From positions 150,827,741-150,891,740 of the forward strand of contig OX422221.1 in assembly GCA_949130495.1 (NCBI GenBank): a stretch of 64,000 nucleotides of DNA, in the 5' to 3' direction. Positions 22,901-33,984 of the stretch are shown one piece after another. The stretch is from Sambucus nigra. Its lineage: Eukaryota; Streptophyta; Magnoliopsida; Dipsacales; Adoxaceae. Each line of letters opens with the position of its first letter. Position 1 is the first letter of the stretch. The translations under genes were made by a program, and so were the position numbers. The notes beneath the pieces are model-generated. The model made no database searches. It was not told where the DNA came from and saw nothing but the letters and a program-made list of their open reading frames with translations.

Positions 22901-23890
22901 TCGTTCCTATAAATCTCGGTTCTTGTAGCCAACAACAGGCGATTAGGATAGGATCTACCTTTAATGAGAATGAGCGTGCACAACTCAAAGAAATGCTAAA
23001 GGAATTTGTGGAAATATTCACATAGTTTTATGACAACATGCCCGACATTGATCCCGAGATTACTCAGCACGAGATTATAACTCTCCCAGAATGTAAATCG
23101 ATTAAACCAAAACTGCGAAAGCGCTGCACTGAATGGTTTCTCAAGGTTAAAGAAGAAGCGGTTAAAAGGTTGAACGCAAGCTTCATCCGAGTGATCGAAT
23201 ATCACACATAGTTGGTTAACATTGTCCCTATTTAGAAATCAGTAGGAAAGGTTTGCATGCCCGTTGATTATCGAGATTTGAATAAGTCCTCTCCAAAAGA
23301 CGATTACCCACTGCCTAATATTGACATGATGATGGATAATATGGCCATTCGCACTCCCAAGTCATTTGTTAATGGGTTTGACGAATATAATCAGATTAAG
23401 ATGAACCTTGATCATTAAGAAAAAAAATGAATTCATCACCCCTTGGGGAACCTTTTATTACACAGCTACACCAATTAGTCTAAAAAATATAGGGGCTACC
23501 TATAAAATGGCTTCCACAACCATCCTGCATGATCTAATACAAAAAGAAGCCGAAGTCTACGTGGATGATATGATCATCAAGTCTAAGACTCGAGAAGGTC
23601 ATATTCCCTCTCTCTGAAAATTCTTCGAACGATTGCGACGATACCAGATGCGACTTAACGCACAGAAATGTGTCTTTGGTGTTACCAAAGTAAGGTTTTT
23701 GGAATTCATGGTTAGTAAAAAGGGTATTAAAGCATATCCTGCCAAAATGAAAGAGATACTTGAAATGAAACCACCCCGAATGGATAAAGAAGTATGTGGA
23801 TTCTTGGGAAAATTACAGTATATCAGTCGGTTCATCAGCCAATTGACTTCTATTTGTGAACCCATCTTCAAACTCCTTCGTAAGGACTGA
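22901..23890 (+). pseudogene. G2 reverse transcriptase
   Basis: The region starts with FNENERAQLKEMLKEFVEIF and ITQHEIITLPECKSIKPKLR. It continues through the fingers and palm with VCMPVDYRDLNKSSPKDDYP, LPNIDMMMDN, FITPWGTFYYTATPISLKNI and GATYKMA. The catalytic YVDD box lies at 23558-23569, followed by DMIIKSKTREGH. After a frame change, RLNAQKCVFGVTKVRFLEF and CGFLGKLQYISRFI give the RT thumb/connection. In-frame stops occur near 23025, 23208 and 23235, among others. It would have copied the element RNA into DNA. The order and wording are those of Tat/Ogre gypsy RT. Confidence 0.88.
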
Positions 23891-24420
23891 ACCAAAGTTT
23901 GGAATTAATCTTATCAATAATCCTTTGACCAAATCATTAAGTAACTAGCCCGACCTCCAGTACTCATGCTATCACAGCCTGGTCTCCCTATACTCCTATA
24001 CTTGACCATAGAACCACAATTGGGTCTTAACTAGCCTAATACATTGAAAAATCCCAAAAAGAGAGGGCCATCTACTATGGCACTCATAAGTTGGCTGGAT
24101 ATGAAGTCAACTACACTGCCTTGAAGAAAGCACGTGTCGCCCTTATCAGGGTCAGTAAAAAATTACAGCATTACATGCTCGCTTTTCCTATCAAACTTGT
24201 ATCCTTAATGGATCCTATCAAATACCTACTCGAGAAACCTGCCCTATCTAGCCGAATGGTTCGATGTTTGATGCTACTAGTCGAGTTTGATATTGTGTAT
24301 GTCACCTAGAAAGTCATAAAAGGAAGATCCATCTCTCACTACCTTACTGATTACCCCATGGAGGAAGCCAACGTTTCGATCTATGAGTTCCCAATGAAGA
24401 TATTATTTGCACCTCTCAGG
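23891..24420 (+). pseudogene. G2 RNase H (retroviral-type, connection-like)
   Basis: AIYYGTHKLAGYEVNYTALK, KLQHYMLAFPIKLVSLMDPI, KYLLEKPALSSRMVRCLMLL and EFDIVYVT match the gypsy RNase H segment ('AIYYLSK--a-YE-nY---E--') directly after RT. The frame breaks at 24309, and IKGRSISHYLTDYP follows. Confidence 0.8.
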
Positions 24421-24890
24421 AAAACCTCCGATGTAAAATTTTCTCTGATGGCCCAACAAATAAAAAAGGATATGACTTTGGGATACTCCTAATCACCCCC
24501 GATGACTCTCACTCTCCCATTGCCATCAAGCTAGATTTTCCCTGCACTAATAACATTATTGAATACGAGCCATGCACTGTAGACCTCAAAGTAGATCTCA
24601 ACAAATAAATCCAATGCTTAGATGTCTATGAGGATTCATACCTCATCATTGATAAGTTCCTTAGAAGATGGAAATTCAAGGATGATAAGATCACACCTTT
24701 CCACGCCCACCTAGAAGAGCAAACCTCCTAGTTCCAAGATATCACCTTCCACTACTTGCCTCGAGCAAGGAACAACTTAGTCGATGCCATTGCTACCTCA
24801 GCCTCTATGTTCGATATGCCCGACGAAATAACCATGGCCCCTTTCCTAATCCAAAAGCAATCTAAGCCAACCCACTTCTACCATATTGGG
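24421..24890 (+). pseudogene. G2 second, archaeal-type RNase H (aRNH)
   Basis: After a frame change the sequence reads SPIAIKLDFPCTNNIIEYEP (about 24513-24572). Then come 'DVYEDSYLIIDKFLRRWKF' near 24620-24675 and HYLPRARNNLVDAIATSAS near 24752-24810. These correspond to the archaeal-type RNase H known to have been acquired by Tat-lineage gypsy elements ('CTNN-AEYEA', 'DS-LII-Q---eW', 'hipR--N--ADALAtLAS'). This dual-RNase H layout assigns G2 to Tat. Stops are present, for example near 24606. Confidence 0.75.
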
Positions 24891-26170
24891 ATCATCACAG
24901 GAGAGGACCCTGATATGGTCGAGTGCTGGTACTACGATATTTGGTGCCTCCTCAAGCACTGTAGGTATCCCCAGGATTCCAGTAAGAAATACCGAGTGAC
25001 CCTTTGTAAACTGGCTTCCTAATATATTATTTGTGATAAAGCACTGTTCAAGGGAAACTTCGATAAAACTGGCTTACCTTGCATCAAATGGACTGACATT
25101 GAAGAAATGATGAAGAAAATCCACAGCAGGGAATGAGAACCCCACATGAATGGCTATATGCTTGCTAATAAGATTATCCAATAGGGTTACTATTGGACTA
25201 CCATGGTTTAAGATTTATCACCTATATTCGAAGATGCCTAAAATGCCAACAGTTTTCAAATCTCCAGCATTGAGCTCTGCGAGAATTAAATAATATGACC
25301 TTTCCCTCGCCATTCTCCACATGGGGCATCGATATCATAGGAAAAGTCTCACCCAAAGCCTCCAACGGGCACGAGTTCATCCTAGTTACAATTGATTACT
25401 TAAGAAAATGGGTCGAAGCTGAGTAATACATTGTGCTGAATGCCCAAAAGGTGGACAAGTTCTTCTGGAAGAACATAATCTGCCGATATGGGGACCTGCA
25501 TGAGTTATTATCAAATAACATATTACATTTTGAGGTATAAGTCACATAATTGGTCGATGAGTAAGGGATTCAACGATACAATTTTTCTCCCTACCGACCA
25601 CAAACCAATGGTGCAATTGAAGTCGTGAACAAGAACCTTAAAACAATCATCAACAAGATGACCGAGAGTTATAGATATTGGGCCGATCGGATCCCTTACA
25701 CCATTTGGGGATACCGCACTTTAATTCGAGCATCCACTGGGGATACCCCTTACTCTCTAGTATACAGTATGGAAGGATTCCTACTAGTTGAACTAGAATA
25801 CCTTCACTACGTGTCATGCTCGAAAGAAAATTCAACGAAGAAGACTGGAATCAGAGCCGACTTGATGAATTGTCACTCTTAGATAAAAGGAGACTAAAGG
25901 CTCTATGTTATATACAACGGTACCATTGCCGGATAGTGAGATTATTCAACATGAGAGTTAAGGACCGTGGTATTCGAGAAGGGGATTTAGCCTTCAAAGA
26001 AATCATAAAACCTGTTTGGGACTCGAGAGGGAAATTCAAGCCAAACTGGAGTGGCCCCTACATGATGAGGAACATCCTTTTCGGTTGCGTTGCTATGCTC
26101 ACCGACCTTGATGGAGTAGAGATGGCTCGACTAGTAAACCTAAACCGTCTCAAGAAATTCTACCCCTACT
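24891..26170 (+). pseudogene. G2 integrase, inactive
   Basis: HMNGYMLANKI and GYYWTTM (about 25143-25210) mark the zinc-binding N-terminus. In the core the first catalytic Asp is present (GIDIIGKVSPKASNGHEF, Asp at about 25331). The second is replaced by Asn (LSNNILHF, AAT at 25514-25516). The Glu is present (GAIEVVNKN, GAA at 25619-25621). The end reads WADRIPYTIWGYRTLIRAST, GDTPYSLVYSMEG, RGKFKPNWSGPYMM and VNLNRLKKFYP, the usual Tat integrase C-terminus without a chromodomain. Stops and frameshifts interrupt it. The protein would have inserted element DNA, but the D-to-N change alone would inactivate it. Confidence 0.87.
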
Positions 26171-28589
26171 CCAAAATCTCGGCACGTTACGACTCCCCTC
26201 ATTTCCCTTCTATTATGAAAAAAAATATTTTTCTCCATTTATTTAGAACTATGTGGGGCCTAATCCTATAAAAAATCTTGTTGCTTCAAACAATTAAACC
26301 CAAAAAATTTTCAAAACCCCCAGAGGTTGTTGGCAGCTCATACGCTTTACATGGGCATGGTCCCCTTCTGTTTTTACAAAATGATATTCTCTTCTTACCT
26401 CCGGGAATGATAGTTCATTTTGTCCTTTACATGAACAAAAGGATTATGTATGCCTTAGAGATTGATATATATAATTCAAATGTAAAACTCATCATGAGGA
26501 ACAATAATATTATTAAAATCCTTTTTATTCTGTTTTGGGGAACTTTGGCACGATTACACAAAATATCAGCATAAGGAGTCAAACACCCCCCTCGGCCAAC
26601 CTAACTGTCCTTAAAACAAACCAATATAAACTACTCCTAAATAAGATAACCAAACCTTCCCAAATAATTTATGAAAAACCAAAAAAAAAATGAAACACAT
26701 ACCAAACACATAAAAGCTTCACAAATATCTCCAACTTCATAAAAAACCTTACCCGCGGCTACCAAAGAACCCAACTCCATCACAATAATCTCCCATCTAA
26801 CTTGACGCAGGAGCCACCAGGGAAAATAGAAGGAGGTATGTTAGAGGGAAGCTAACCTAACATACTGGTATTCATCCAATTCCATAATGGGCTACAACTG
26901 CCCCCACCAGGGCACCGACTAGCATAGGCATCGAGCTTCGTACTCCACAAATCAGTTTACCCAATTATCTATAGTTGAGACAAAGCTAATGAAATACAAG
27001 TGAAGAAATTCAGCACAACTGCCAAGAACTATTCAGGGGGACCGCCAAGTGGAATCTCTCAAATAGCCACATTAATCGTATAACCGAGCTACCTCTCAGA
27101 AAATAAAAACAGCCTTGCCGCTAAGCATCTAGACCATTGAGGGTTTATCCAGTATCATTTTCGAAGGAATGTGATGGTATGACATCTATAGAGTAACGTC
27201 GGCCAGTTGAGGGTCAACCATTAGGTCCCCGGTCACTAGCAGTAACTTCGAAGTTAAGCCAAGGACTATGGCTCCAGCATAGCCTACATCATTGAATTCT
27301 TGCAAATGCCCTGAATACAACATAAATGGAAAGGAGATCATTCCTCCAGTGACCACTGACCGAGCCTCCGAAGGTGAGATGTGGATAAATTCCACCAACA
27401 GTGCCCGAGGAGAGCGAGAGAATTCAGGCATATGGTCTCCACCATAATGGGGTTTACCCCAGCATAGCAGAAAACTCCTCATAGGTCGAGAAAATCTCAT
27501 CCAAGTAAAAAAACAAACTGATCCTCGGGGTACCAAAATTGTACTGCTGTCGTGAGCTTGTTCAAGTCAATGGAGCAGTTATGCAACAAATAATCTTAGC
27601 GCGGGTTAAATTCCTCGTAGTCTACATTGTACAAACACATAGCCTCTAAATTTTAAAGATAAGAAGTGAATTACACACTTACGAGAAGAGACATGGTGGA
27701 AATAATACGACAAAAAGTAATAAATAAGCAAGAGAAAAAAATGGTGCATGGGTGAATAAACCTCTCCACTTTCTCCCTTTTAATACTTGAAAAACATTGC
27801 TAAATATAAGGCGACTCAAAATCCGAATAGAACACTACACCATCAAGGACAAAGTAACTGAATAAAGTGAGATCAAAGATTTGGGGTGGTTTTACTGGAC
27901 TGACCTGTCGATATGCAGGATAAGGAGTATGTCGATCGACATCACCCCATTTTTAGAAAATTCCATTTTTCCTTTTTTGTCAGAATTAAAAACTCAATTT
28001 TTATTTAGAATTTTTCTCTCCTTATATTTTTAACTTATCTTATTTTAAAAAAATTCTCTTTTAAGTAATCCTTTTTGCGGTCTCAGCAAACAAAGTGAAA
28101 AGTGCATGTAGATTAATTCATTTAAAGAGAAAAAACATCCCATTCATTTCATATGTATATGTTGACATCATTACATTCCTTTGCAGAAAAATAAAAACGA
28201 AGTAAAACAATGGGACTCAACTCGAAACCCCGCACTTTCTTTCTCTATCTATCTATAATCCCCCGTCCCTACGTTGTACATGCTTCCCTCGTCAATGAGC
28301 TAAGGAGACTCTACTACCTTATCCACATCCCTCCTCAAAGGAAGAAGATGGAGCAAATAAGGAAGGAACCGGGATCGAATCTCGAATATGAGCTATCGCG
28401 AAAGACACTCAGTCTCCGATGTTCCTCAACCAGGTAATCGACACCCGAACATGCTAAAAGAAAAACAAAAAGAGAAAATTAGTCAGTTTAAAGTAAAAAT
28501 AAGAAAAAGAAAAGACAAAGGAAAAAGATATACCTCCGACAGAATGACATCTTCCTTCATCCCCAACACCACTAGGTCCATCGAAATAT
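26171..28589. other. G2 region between integrase and antisense PMD, no recognised gene
   Basis: The sequence is AT-rich with several unassigned open segments. The longest is on the minus strand at 27186-27536 (116 codons, hydrophobic patches, no known domain). It could be a C-terminal part of the antisense PMD gene. A perfect 14-bp palindrome, ATGTCGATCGACAT, lies at 27929-27942, preceded by a related 'tgtcgat'. Confidence 0.4.
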
Positions 28590-30193
28590 GGCGATGCTAT
28601 ATACTCAACGATCCTCCTTTAGGTAGTTTGATGTTGTAGGAAGGAGTAAAAAGTTGGAGAAGTGGAACCTCTGACATCGCTGTCGTTGCGACTGCCGATG
28701 CACCACTAGTGCTGCTGGCGAACCCCACTATATGACTCGTACCCCTACCTGAATAAGTAGGAGGCGGAGGCATATTCACCACCTCATAGATGCATGAAGA
28801 CATCAACCAGTTTGTCACAAAATCAAGGTAGTCATGTCGCCACCGTGTTCGTATACAAAGAATAGGGCTTACCAATCATTACCGCCACCCAGGCGTCCTC
28901 TAACATATTTTGAACCTACCTCATATATCTTAGGGGAGTCATTGGTGGTACCGCCACCTTTTCCTCCACAATCTACCTGACTACTGTATCTCTCAGAAAC
29001 TAAGAGTATCCAAACTCATGCACGAGTAGTCGACGCATCTACACATGCATCTCGGTCACCCCCGTGTACTGAATGGATATCCCCCAGGGATAAATATCAC
29101 CTAAATTTTGCCAAGATAAAGTCAATACTTGCACAAAAGGAACGGCAAGTAAAAAACTCAAAAGAGAAAATAGGAGATAACCAGGTCGCTCGTCAGGACA
29201 TTTAAGACCTTATACACTAAATCCAAGTAAGGAGATCTCTTCGACTGACGATTAGGCTTCTGTCATTGATACATTTTGTAGAATCCCCCCATCGACTCAT
29301 CACGCAAACTAGTTAAACGAGCATTGATCCCAATCACCTCCTAAAACCATGTTCGTAAAAAGGACAAGGGTCAATAATCAGAATAAATCATAAAGGAAAT
29401 GGAAGAAAATGCAAAAAAAAGAAATACCTTCAAAAAATACGTGGCTCCAGTAAATGTCTATTGGCAACACCGAATAAAAGCATTCAAAGATGAATAATGG
29501 GTTGCCAAAGTCAGGCTCCCCCCGTCAAAGAGAGGGATATTAAAAAATAACCTCAAGTATGGTAAAAACCATAAGTGGACGACATCGCCGCCAAAAATCC
29601 TCCCAATAACAAAATAATGAATAAACGAGCCATCTGATGAACCTGCAGCCCATCAGTCTCGTTGATCTATCGACTCAGTAAAATCTCCCACATAAGGGAT
29701 ATACGAATCAAGTAAATCGATACTATCCATCCTATATCACCCAATGCCGCCTCTCGGGTGTCACCCTTAGGTATCTGTCCAACTCTATCTGCATCCCCTT
29801 ATAGTTAATCCCTAATAGCTATTGTACATCGATGGGGGTCACCGTCATCTCCCCAAAACCCAAATGTATGGTGTGGATAGTATCCCACCACCTCTCCCCC
29901 TAGAGCACATATAACGACTATATAATATGACGTCTCCTCCAACGCAAATGACAAACTACCAAAACTCGCAGAAGAAACCAACCAACACAAATCCCATTAC
30001 AACTCCTCAGTGGAATACCAAAAACCTCATCTTTAGCAGAAAATGCTTTCCTAACACGGCTACGTAATATCCTATTCATTTTCACCAATAGGAATTCCTG
30101 AATTAAACTATTTCCCTGAAAAATTCTAATTTCCCCCGAGAGAGTTAGAATCCCTAACCGGACCCAGTAACGCATTCCCCAACAAAATCTCAA
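28590..30193 (-). pseudogene. Antisense PMD gene remnant of G2
   Basis: On the minus strand, around 29880-29815, one frame reads TIHTIHLGFGEMTVTPIDVQ followed after a stop by LLGINYKGMQIELD. This is the plant-mobile-domain signature ('T-TFHLPFGEMTVTLEDV--L-GL---G'). The surrounding sequence has multiple stops and frame changes. Upstream, an open segment to 30193 begins with TTG, not ATG, so the true start is unknown. At 28875-28597 an open segment rich in proline, serine and alanine may be the tail. Orientation is opposite to G2 pol, as in G3, and the tandem repeats follow in the same order. Confidence 0.6.
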
Positions 30194-30360
30194 AACCTCA
30201 CGTTATCAACTATTTCCTCGAGTGGAATTTCTAGACTAAGATTTTTAGCTCTTATAAAAAATACATAATCCCTAGATAGATTTTTCTTCCCCAGTAGAGT
30301 CTACAAAATTGGAAAAGTCAAAATTCCCCAGGAGATGTATTCCCCACACTATAAATTAAG

Positions 30361-31795
30361 ATCCTCATAATTGACCTCAACCCTTAGAATTGGCCGCTCC
30401 TTACTTCAGGTCCTTAGAATTTACCTTGACTCTTAGAATTGGTTGCCTCTACTTAAGGTCCTCACAATTGACCTCGAGCCTCAGAATTGGTCGATCCCTA
30501 CTTAAGGTCCTCATAATTGACCTCGACCCTCAGAATTGGTTGCCCCTACTTAAGGTCCTCAGAAATGACCTCAACCCTCAGAATTGGTCGCTCTCACTTA
30601 ATGTCCTCAAAATTGACTTAGAATTTCGTTCCCATTTAAGGTCCTCATAATTGATCTCGACCATCAGAATTAGTCACTCCTACTTAAGGTCCTCAGAATT
30701 GACTTAGACGCTCAGAATTGTTCACTCCCAACTTAAGGTCCTCGAAATTGACCTCAACCCTCAAAATTGGTCCCTCCCATTTAAGGTCCTCAGAATTGAC
30801 GTCGACCCTAAGAATTAGTCATTGCCCCACTTAATGTCCTTAGAATTGACCTCGACCCTCAGAATTGATCACTCCTTACTTAAGGTCCTCAAAATAGGCC
30901 TCGAACCTTAGAATTTCTCACTCCCACTGAAGGTCTTCAGAATTGACCTTAATCACGAAAATTTATTTCTCCGAACTTATGGTCCTCAAAATTGACCTCG
31001 ACCCTTAGAATTGGTCCCTCCCACTTAAGGAGCTCATAATTTATATTGAAACTTAGAATTGATCGTTATACTACTTATGGTCCTCAGAATTTACACCTAC
31101 ACTTAAAATTGATAGCTCCCACTTAAGGTCCTCATAATTGACCTTCGACCCTCAAAATTGGTCGCTCCCCTATTTAAGGTCCTCAGAATTGACCTCGAGC
31201 CTTCGAATGGGTTGCTCCTCCACTTAAGGTCCTTAGAATTGAACTCGATACTTAGTATTGGTCGCTCCGCTACTTAAGGTCCTCAGAATTGGTCACCCTC
31301 ACTTAAGGTCCTCAGAATTGACCTTGGCCCTCAGAATTGGCCGCTTCCTACTTAAGGTCCTCAGAATTGACCTCGGCCCTCAAAATTGGTTACCCCCACT
31401 TAAGGTCCTCAAAATTGACCTCAACCCTCAAAATTGGTCACTCCTAACTTAAGGCCCTCAGAATTGACGTCTACCATCAGAATTGGTCGCTCCCATTTAA
31501 GGTCCTCAGAATTGACCTCGACCCTCAGAATTGGTTGCTCCCATTTAAGGTCATCATAATTTACCTCAACCCTCATATTTGGTCTCTCCCACTTAAGGTC
31601 CTCAGAATTGACCTCGACCCTCAGAATTGGTCGCTTCAACTTAAGATTTTCAGAATTAACCTCGACCCTCAGAATTGACTCGGCCCACGAAATTGCAAAT
31701 CCCTAGCAATATCTTAGGTCTTCGAAAATGTCCTTAACCCTCTAAATTGGTCATCCTCATCCTTTTTGGTCCTTATAATCGACCTCTTTCCTAAG
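30361..31795. repeat. Tandem repeat of about 48-50 bp, roughly 29 copies
   Basis: The unit is approximately 'cttaaggtcctcagaattg' plus 'acctcgaccctcagaattgg' plus 'tcgctccca'. The phrase CTCAGAATTG occurs twice per unit, so the unit itself looks like a diverged double of about 24 bp. Copies vary by substitutions and small indels. The position, after the antisense PMD and before another repeat block, matches a gypsy 3' UTR. Confidence 0.9.
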
Positions 31796-31969
31796 CATCA
31801 TGTGGTGTCTATTCGATAACTTTCACTTGCTCCAAGTTCACCCGTCGAGGGGCTCTGTAGATATAATATTTATGGACCCCACCCCCAATTCTCTCCTTAT
31901 ATCCTTGGCACCTCCCCATCCACTACAAACCCTATGTCATACTATGAGTACCAATCTAGAGGCCATCAG

Positions 31970-32790
31970 GCTCTCCTTTTGACTCTTGTCAACTCCATCG
32001 TTAGAGCAAAAACTCAATGAATCTTCAAAATTATCTAAATACCCTTTTCAATAGTATGCCCCGTGTATGAATAAACATAACAGTTAGGACGAACATACCA
32101 TTTTACTATCAAAAATAAATCTGGATGCCGCTCCCGAGTGTCGATTTCACCTCAATCAACTTTATCGTCACAGTGAAAGCTTAATGAATCCTTAAAGGGA
32201 ACTAAAAACCCTTTCCAACTGTCCACCCCATGCGTAAAATGGCATAAGCATTCGGGCAAACATTTTTTCCCCTGAAAACTAATCCAGAGTCTACCAGACA
32301 CTCTTGGGATCTATTTGACCAAAGTCAACTCTTAATCTCAAATGCGACTGAATGAATCTTTGAATGGCACTAAATACCATTTCCAATAGTCCACCCTGTG
32401 TATGAATCAACCTTATGGTACGGATGAACGATCAGTTTTACTCTAAAAGGTCATTGGGATTTTCCAGGACCCATTTGACCAAAGTCAGCTCTTTGAGCCA
32501 AATGAAGATCTTTGGAATGTCAAAGTTCCTTGCATAATATTTCCAATGGTATGCCCCATGCATAATTCAAACCTACGGTTTGGACGAAAAATCCATTACC
32601 GTCCGACGATCTCTTGTCCAAAGGATACTTTCGAGCCTCCTTTGACCCAAAGTCAACTCCCAAACCTGGGAGAAGCCCAAGGAATCTTGAAGGTCTATGA
32701 ATTAAATTTATAATGGTATTACCCATGGACGATTTGGATTTACGATATGCGTTCTACGATCATTTTTCCAAAAATATCTACATGAGACTG
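31970..32790. repeat. Tandem repeat of about 167 bp, about five copies
   Basis: The landmark 'caatagtatgccccgtgtatgaat' and its variants recur at about 32055, 32222, 32390, 32550 and 32717, spaced 167, 168, 160 and 167 bp. Each unit also has a version of 'tttgaccaaagtcaactc' (for example 32315, 32475, 32642) and 'aatgaatctt-aa'. The copies are well diverged. Confidence 0.85.
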
Positions 32791-32791
32791 T

Positions 32792-32898
32792 CGATTGGCA
32801 TGCCCATTTCCATGCCTATTGGTAGTGTGTCTAGGGTCACATACCGATTGGCAGGGCTAGGTATATGCCAATCAATCGTACCCCTACCCTATATAAGG
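32792..32898 (+). promoter_or_regulatory. Candidate LTR promoter: CCAAT-type boxes plus TATA box
   Basis: CGATTGGCA occurs at 32792 and 32845, with its inverse TGCCAATC at 32866 and a further ATTGG near 32817. A strong TATA box, TATATAAGG, follows at 32890-32898. This is a plausible U3 promoter, perhaps of the G2 3' LTR. The LTR boundaries could not be fixed because no second copy was found. Confidence 0.45.
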
Positions 32899-33984
32899 AT
32901 GGAATGAGATCACTTCCAAGACACACCTCAGATCGACAAATATCAGTGATTTCAACAACATTCTTATGTAATTAGCGAAGTTTCTTGTTGGAAATTCTTT
33001 TTCCACATTTCATTTCCATCATTATCATACCCAATTTAGCTAATATCTCCTTCTCTCTCATGCAACATTCGTCCCAACTTGTAAGGAAGTTCATCAACAA
33101 TCAAGAGCAAGTTTCAGGTCACCAAAGAAGGTCCAAACATCCTTCTCTTTTTGAATTTCTTTATTTTCGTATTAGCTATATAAATTCTCAATTTATCTCT
33201 TACTTTAGATCATAAAAAATAATACATTATCCTTTATTAGTTATATTGCACATAATTTATTTTCTATTAGAAAACCAAAACAAAGAAAAATATGGTTACA
33301 ACAACAAATTCTGCCCGAATTCTTCATCACATTTTCTTAAAACTAAAAATATTTTTCTACACACACACATATAATAAACTCCCATTTAAATCTATGGGAT
33401 AAACCCCACCCTCATGGCTCATGTGAACTACATGGACTTTGATGCCTTTATAGGCTAGGTAGGCATTTTGGGCAAAAACTCGAGACTCGAGTCCAATTTT
33501 CCTCCTTGCATCTTATTAAAAACATATTATAGTTTTATTATAACGTTTAATATCTCAATAAGCGCACACATCATATTTTCTAATTAATATTTTGGGAACA
33601 TTCCTTAAGATGACCTCACTCTATGTTTTTCATGATACGAATCGAGAAATTACGATCTCCATTTATATATACACATGCACACACTTCATGAAGAAATTAA
33701 GGAAAATAGTAACATAATTCCATGAGAGACTGAAAGGGCAGGATGTATTCCTAACACCATACCATTCCATAACTTAGCCCCCGAATCTTTGAACTCTTAG
33801 TTTTGTAAGCATTTGTTTGACTTTGACGTCACTTTCTCAAGGCAAAGAGATGTTGTTTTTCTTATTTTATGCAAAATGGGTTGGATACTCCATCTCTTTA
33901 CATCACTCCACATCGACAACGACCGAAGTGCTCCTAGAAAAGGGTGGGAGACATTCTCTCCCTCTCCAACCGCACGCGCGAGCA
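32899..33984. other. Unassigned sequence, possibly rest of an LTR
   Basis: AT-rich sequence with a polypyrimidine-rich leader after the TATA box, and no recognisable coding domain. A near-palindromic CTCGAGACTCGAG occurs near 33480. Short overlapping frames at 33797-34010 show no family resemblance. Confidence 0.35.
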
